The notes under the pieces were generated by a model, which was not told where the DNA came from, made no database searches, and saw only the letters and a list, made by a program, of their open reading frames with translations. A stretch of 10,382 bases of DNA from Funneliformis mosseae (Eukaryota > Glomeromycota > Glomeromycetes > Glomerales > Glomeraceae): positions 1-10,382 of the forward strand of contig CAJVPP010003966.1 in NCBI GenBank assembly GCA_910592005.1, in the 5' to 3' direction. The translations under genes and the position numbers were made by a program. This document shows, piece after piece, positions 6,310 through 10,382 of the stretch (position 1 is the stretch's first letter; every line of letters begins with the position of its first letter).

Positions 6310-7908
6310 CTAGACGGATAGCGGAGAGATAATAGGACTCATCATTGGTGAGGTTTTTTTTTCGTATCTTCCATCACAATAATAATAGCCTCTATCACAT
6401 TCACCATATTCATTATATCCACTATATCTATCATATTCATCATCATCTGAATCGTCTGGCATCTCTTCTTCAGAATCATCAGAATCATTTTCATCGTCTG
6501 ATTTACTTTCATTTGTTTCTCCTCCTGATTGCGAAATAACTTCTTTATTCGTTTCTTTCACTGACTGGGATGCGGAATCAACTTTCTTATCAAAATATTC
6601 ACAATCCTTCGCACATTCTTCCAAGATCATTTTATAATAATTGTCCATAGCTTTGAGCAAATTATTTGGGCTGATTTCTTTGAAATCATCAGAAGAATTA
6701 GAGTCATGAGTTAAAGGGATAGGTGCTGTTGATTCGCTTACCTCCACTAAAACCAAGGAATTCACTCGCATCTCTGATGTATCAGTTTTACTGAAAGAAT
6801 AATCGTTAATAAAATTGTTCTGATCCTCACTGAAATCTGTACTGGGCTTATTAGAGAAATGATCCATAATCTTTTAGATTTCATCATTAGTAAACTTTGA
6901 TATTTCATTCGTATTATACGACTTGATATACTGGATTTTATCTAATCCTATTTTTTTGAGAAGTTTGTAGATCTTCTCAGCTCTTTGAGTTTTTTTACGC
7001 AAACCATCTCTTGTTATGTCTGAGAATGGCACCCCTGTATCTTGAGATCTTTTCTTACGAAAGATATTAACTTGCTTCACGACTTCATTGTATATTAAAC
7101 CTCTTGTCTTCTTTTCGCTAATTTTATTTTTATCACACAAGGCCTCTAACTGAAATACGAAATTTCTTCTATAGTGGTACCAGCATAATATTTCTTCTTG
7201 ATTTGCTTCTAATCTATGCTCTTCTGCAATAAGCGCTTTATCACATAACTGGACCAAATGCTGAGATATCTCTATCATACTAGTCTCATAAAATGAAGAC
7301 ACTAATGCATCCGAATTATGAGATTTCTGGGACCGTACTGTCTCAGAAATTTTAGTCACATGATTTTCTTTGGACACAGATGAAAAGATTTCTTGAATCA
7401 ATCCTTACCCATTTTTTTTCATTCTTCTTTTCCTTATTACGTTGCTTTATTTCATTACTAACGATTTTTTTATGAGCCTCAAGCAAGAAACTATTTATAT
7501 CTTTCTCTTTCAATGATTTGCCGTTAAGGCGCTTCACAGAGTTAGCAGGTACCGTTGCCACCAGTTCTTGTTTATTATAGCAAACCCTTCAGGAAAGGAA
7601 TTATTTGTTTTCATATCCACTAATGGTTTCTCATGATACTTTGCAACTGAATTAAAGTTAGATATACTATTGTCAGAAGGATTATTATTATACGACTGCT
7701 CTTTCACTGGTAAGAAAGCCTGTTTCACTATCGCAAATCTGATCTCAAGCTCCTTATTTTTTTGCTTCAGTTCCTCAACTCTAACATCTCGTCTAGTATT
7801 CTCCTCCATAATCTACTTTAAAAGTTCAGCTTTTTTAGCCTCAAGCTTAGCATTCTTAGCTTCAAGTTCAACGATATGCTGTTTCAATACTTCAAGCTCA
7901 GATGTCAT
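6310..7908 (-). pseudogene. Coiled-coil plus EEILCWYHY-domain family protein, pseudogene
   Basis: A minus-strand gene of about 532 codons from ATG at 7908 to the stop at 6310. It is broken by TAG 7813-7815, a 1-bp loss near 7571-7580, a 1-bp gain probably in the A8 run at 7412-7419, TAA 7405-7407 and TAA 6874-6876. The two frameshifts cancel, so the first and last parts share a frame. The N-terminus is a coiled coil (MTSELEVLKQHIVELEAKNA). A low-complexity Asn/Ser linker follows, then the conserved domain: EEILCWYHYRRNF, KKTRGLIYNEVVKQ, TRDGLRKKTQRAEKIYKLLK and IGLDKIQYIKSYNTNEISKF. The tail is acidic (DDENDSDDSEEEMPDD), then Tyr/Gly-rich. I recall this layout from a very large Rhizophagus family of unknown function. 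All three stops fall where Gln would fit (for example NDEI, stop, KIMDHFS). No introns are needed. Confidence 0.8.
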
Positions 7909-8008
7909 TATTGATAAATTTTATATAAGAAGTGAAATATTCAAAAAATAGTTAGTATATATAATTATATAGAAACTATGTCATTGAGAAATAGGTTATA
8001 AAGTCATC

Positions 8009-8037
8009 AGATTTCTGGGACCGCGCAGTCTCAGAAA
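8009..8037 (-). repeat. 29-bp near-copy of coding sequence from the adjacent pseudogene
   Basis: It matches 7321-7349 in the same orientation at 26 of 29 bases (AGATTTCTGGGACCG and GTCTCAGAAA are shared exactly). In its own minus-strand frame it reads SETARSQKS, against SETVRSQKS in the pseudogene at 6310-7908, and the frame ends at TAG 7976. It sits about 100 bases upstream of that pseudogene's ATG and looks like the last trace of a second family member. The rest of 7909-8108 is AT-rich with no gene. Confidence 0.55.
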
Positions 8038-8108
8038 AATGCCAAGAAAATTTTTATTAATACATGCGAAAATAAATACAAATGTTCAGGATATAACTGT
8101 GATACATA

Positions 8109-9411
8109 TTATTTTTTGATAAATTTTTTGATCCTAACTCTCTTGCTAGTCGAGGAACTATCTACACTAACCTGATCCTTCAACAACCCTATAATTATGC
8201 TGATTACCCTTTTCACGTTGCTTTAAAGTAATTTAGAATTATCTTTAACTGCGGACTTTGTAAGATTAATCTGATATTCGCTACCACTTGTGAAGAAGAT
8301 GCCATCCGGAGTATATATGATAAAATGCCACTCCATACCTGTGATCACAATACCATAGATATAGTCAAAATAGTCATTCCCAAATGCTTGATCTGTAGTC
8401 TATTTCTTTTTATTTATCTGAAATGCGCTTTCAAGTTATGCTAGATTCTAAGAGATAAACCATCATTAATATCGTTTGCTATGCAAATAAGCGAAAATGT
8501 GGATAGTAGGCCTACTTGTGCATATTCAATCTTAATATTTCGTAGTTTTCCTTCAGTGATGTAAAGAAGATCTTCTAGACTTTTGATCGCGTAATCTACT
8601 CAGCTAGTAGCATCTTCACCGAAAACGTCTTTCTATAAAACTATGAATATATCTTGAGAGGTGAGTTTTTTGGCGATAGCAATTGACGCATGTAATATAG
8701 CTGAAATAAATTCATAGTACATTGCCTCGTTAGCATCGGTCATGGTCTCTATGTTCAAAAGTTTTAAGATAATATCCTCCATACAGTGTTCGAACGCTTT
8801 ATCATCATCACTAATCTCCTCAAAAACTATAGAAAAAATAAAGTTAATATAGTTATCTAGTCAGTTTCGAAAATTAATTAATTACCTATCAGAAGTAAAC
8901 TGCTTGATGTTTGTTATATCTTCCCTATTCACCTTATTTTTATGTAACATTTTTTTTAAGTCGTCGAGAGTTTTAAGCAAGGAATAGTTTTGTAGCTTCT
9001 GGCTGAAACCTTCGATAAAGTCTACAAGTCTTGTTGCTAGCCCTCCTTTCATTTCATAACGCTCAAGCTTTTTTTCTATTAACTTAAGAAAATCATGACA
9101 AGCAACTTTCTCTTTGCAAAAAATTTTAATATCATCTTCAAGTCTTTTCTTTCCAGATAATCAATAAGCTCCTCTGTATTAAAATCCTTAATCACGTCCG
9201 ACATTATTCAAGAAGAAATTTCTTCTGTTATTGAGCTTGGAGAAGAAGGTGTAGAGGCTTGTGAAGATATGGTTTTTATATATGTAAGTTTGTGCTTACG
9301 AAAAAAATTTATACATCTGACAGCAGATACAGGTAAAGCTGGTTTATGGATATAAAAGTATTTTTTGGTTTTCGACACTCGGAAAGAAATGATAGATTTT
9401 TTTATATCAAT
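8109..9411 (-). pseudogene. SAM-like plus PD-(D/E)XK-nuclease-like protein, pseudogene with introns
   Basis: Minus-strand exons: up to 8890; 8826-8516; 8447-8109. A Ser/Thr/Pro-rich lead (QASTPSSPSSITEEISS, 9211-9261) reads in frame with MSDVIKDF at 9204 but is separated from it by TGA 9208-9210. The open frame reaches 9411 without an ATG, so the true start is unknown. A SAM-like helical domain follows (TEELIDYL, then EKVACHDFLKLIEKKLERYE), broken by a 1-bp loss at 9155-9156. The C-terminal region has VDYAIK, ITEGK and AQ/LESAF, compatible with the D, E-x-K and Q positions of PD-(D/E)XK enzymes, then DYIYGIVITGMEWHFIIYTP. Stops: 8633 TAG, 8600 TGA, 8436 TAA, 8400 TAG, 8223 TAA. The intron at 8448-8515 (GTAGGC to TTAG) is intact. 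The intron at 8827-8889 now begins AT instead of GT. I recall the same architecture in Rhizophagus proteins. Nuclease activity is inferred; this copy cannot be functional. Confidence 0.75.
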
Positions 9412-9632
9412 TTATAATGCATTTGCCCAATATATATACAATTAAAATATAGTACAAAATTGTCAGATGATTATATTATATCATTACACGTGATATTTTT
9501 TAAGATTTACGACAAGAACATAATATATGCTTTATTTAAAAAATAAAAAAAAAACATTGCCAAAACTCAGCCTACAATATATAAGATTGTGACTATATCG
9601 CTATTACATGATGTAAATAAAAATACTATTTT
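9412..9632. other. AT-rich intergenic stretch with a CACGTG box
   Basis: No gene is supportable on either strand. It contains one CACGTG at 9487-9492, about 280 bases before the first Met of the SAM-nuclease pseudogene and therefore a possible remnant of its promoter. It also has long A/T runs (for example 9537-9554). Confidence 0.35.
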
Positions 9633-9768
9633 TTAACGATAACATCTCCTAAACCTATTTTTACTTCTCAAACACCTGTTACCAAAGGAAATAACAGTTA
9701 GATTTCAGCTATAACATTATGCAAAGCGAATGATCTCTCTTCGAACCCCTCTGGCTCGATGAAATTAA

Positions 9769-10017
9769 TTACTCATCCAACCTTTTTATATAATTCTCAA
9801 GTTCTAATGCTTGTCCTAATGTTATTTCATATTCCTTAAAATCCCATCTGGTTAGTTTGAGAAATGAACTATCAGTGATTTCTTTCTCCTCAAGCTTTGT
9901 AAAAAAGTTATTGTTAAGTTCTAAGCCTTCTGATTTGGAATCCTCCCGCAAATACTTGATAAGTCTTTCTGTTTCATATTTTTTAATCTTATCAGCTTGT
10001 GTGAATTTGGAAGACAT
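9769..10017 (-). CDS. Short SAM-like domain protein
   Basis: An intact frame of 82 residues from ATG at 10017 (MSSKFTQADKIKKYE). An earlier in-frame ATG at 10068 would add 17 residues, but that stretch (MRVSFSHYGVCF) covers two perfect hairpins and looks like leader sequence. Almost the whole protein is one SAM-like helical bundle: TERLIKYLRED, NNFFTKLEEKEITDSSFLKL, EYEITLGQALELENYIKRL. It parallels the SAM-like part of the pseudogene at 8109-9411 (TEELIDYL, HDFLKLIEKKLERYE, RLVDFIEG). SAM domains usually mediate protein-protein oligomerisation. Relatives I recall continue for several hundred residues, so this is a truncated or SAM-only version. The stop lies right at a possible splice donor: GA-GTAATT at 9772, with a CTAAC branch site and an acceptor at 9676. 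Splicing there would replace the last residue and add about 14 basic residues, ending at 9633. The unspliced form is simpler. Confidence 0.65.
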   Translation of the reverse strand: MSSKFTQADKIKKYETERLIKYLREDSKSEGLELNNNFFTKLEEKEITDSSFLKLTRWDFKEYEITLGQALELENYIKRLDE

Positions 10018-10022
10018 CTTAC

Positions 10023-10063
10023 TTTGTTTGATAAAACAAACCCCATAGTGAGAAAAACTCACT
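10023..10063. repeat. Two adjacent small hairpins upstream of the SAM gene
   Basis: TTTGTTT (10023-10029) pairs with AAACAAA (10034-10040), and AGTGAG (10047-10052) pairs with CTCACT (10058-10063) around five A bases. Both stems are perfect and lie in the leader just before the ATG at 10017. A 10-bp palindrome GGTATATACC follows at about 10084-10093. These might shape translation or simply reflect base composition. Confidence 0.35.
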
Positions 10064-10093
10064 CTCAAATATACATAACTTCTGGTATATACC

Positions 10094-10382
10094 TATTTTT
10101 GAATTATTTTTATAGGAATGATTTTGCGAAAAGTTGGCTGAACTTCCACATATATCTACATACTTTATATCTTACTGGGAAAAAAGATAAGGAGGTATGA
10201 GATATGATTAGTGTTGTCATCTGATGCCAAGAGCTTTATGAAAGCACATGCAATAAAACTTTCGTACCTTTTCACATGGAGATCTACTGAAAAGACACAT
10301 AGTTAGTCTTACGCCTGACGATCTCGAAATTGTGACTCCCTCAGCCTTTCATAACATATGCTTTTGTCGTCAATATTTACTT
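10094..10382. other. Terminal stretch with no supportable gene
   Basis: A 67-codon plus-strand frame reaches 10200 and short minus-strand pieces read FEIVRRKTNYVSFQ and VKRYESFIACAFIKLLASDD, but none has convincing length, start or context. The minus-strand pieces near 10210-10330 could be the 3' end of a gene that continues beyond the window. Confidence 0.3.

Noticed and set aside
6345..6539. Plus-strand His/Tyr-rich 64-codon ORF
   Set aside because: It is the antisense of the Asp/Glu/Ser-rich tail of the coiled-coil family pseudogene; composition explains it.
9211..9226. Perfect 16-bp palindrome AGAAGAAATTTCTTCT resembling a heat-shock element
   Set aside because: It coincides with coding text (EEISS) of the SAM-nuclease pseudogene, so the palindrome is most simply a product of codons GAA GAA ATT TCT TCT.
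1..9411. Reassigned genetic code (TAA/TAG read as Gln, TGA as Trp)
   Set aside because: The interruptions would suit such a code, but the intact ATPase gene uses only CAA/CAG for Gln, has no in-frame stops across four exons and ends at TAA. The remnants also carry frameshifts and a lost splice donor, so decay is the better explanation.
9735..9765. tRNA T-loop-like GGGGTTCGAA on the minus strand
   Set aside because: The flanking bases do not form the T stem and no acceptor or D arm can be found.
10189..10200. AAGGAGG before ATGs, like a bacterial ribosome binding site
   Set aside because: Introns, poly(A) signals and gene families show a eukaryotic nuclear genome; no ORF of substance follows.
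10287..10312. Intron-like GTAAGA…CTAAC…TTTTCAG on the minus strand
   Set aside because: At 26 bases it is too short for a fungal spliceosomal intron, and removing it does not join two good frames.

Overview
The window looks like nuclear DNA of an arbuscular mycorrhizal fungus (Glomeromycotina, most like Rhizophagus). The case rests on strongly AT-rich DNA, short GT-AG introns of 60-100 bp, and several protein families that I recognise from memory as large, lineage-specific families of Rhizophagus: a STAND/archaeal-type P-loop ATPase, a coiled-coil family with a conserved EEILCWYHY block, and SAM-like proteins with a nuclease-like C-terminus. No database search was possible, so these identities need confirming.

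Layout. Positions 1-1299 hold two decayed minus-strand coding remnants. Positions 1300-2311 are intergenic and rich in mobile elements: a roughly 650-bp element bounded by perfect 27-bp inverted repeats (1572-1598 and 2195-2221), with a 99-bp hAT-like miniature transposon nested in it (1740-1838; perfect 14-bp terminal repeats, perfect 8-bp target duplication). Just after it come a CCAAT box and the only full-length, multi-exon, intact gene: a predicted mitochondrial P-loop ATPase with four exons (2405-3902, plus strand). It converges on a small intact minus-strand gene for a one-TM, repeat-containing protein (4235-4594); their poly(A) signals face each other at about 3995 and 4039.

From 5006 to 10017 every gene-like segment lies on the minus strand. 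In plus-strand order they are: a very degraded remnant (5006-5425); a less degraded one (5585-6145); a coiled-coil family pseudogene (6310-7908) with three stops and a mutually compensating pair of frameshifts; a SAM plus PD-(D/E)XK-like pseudogene (8109-about 9411) with one good intron, one apparently destroyed splice donor, one frameshift and six stops; and a short intact SAM-only gene (9769-10017). The first two are each preceded by a copy of the same 55-63-bp block containing CACGTG, which I read as a shared promoter or 5' leader.

The main biological story is decay. Nearly every premature stop can be read as Gln (CAA/CAG), Arg (CGA) or Trp (TGG) changed by one C-to-T or G-to-A transition. 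One intact ATPase gene survives in the middle of this graveyard. No single multi-gene operating system is evident. The most striking items are the transition-biased pseudogenisation, the nested miniature transposon next to the ATPase promoter, and the pairing of a dead SAM-nuclease gene with a live SAM-only gene.
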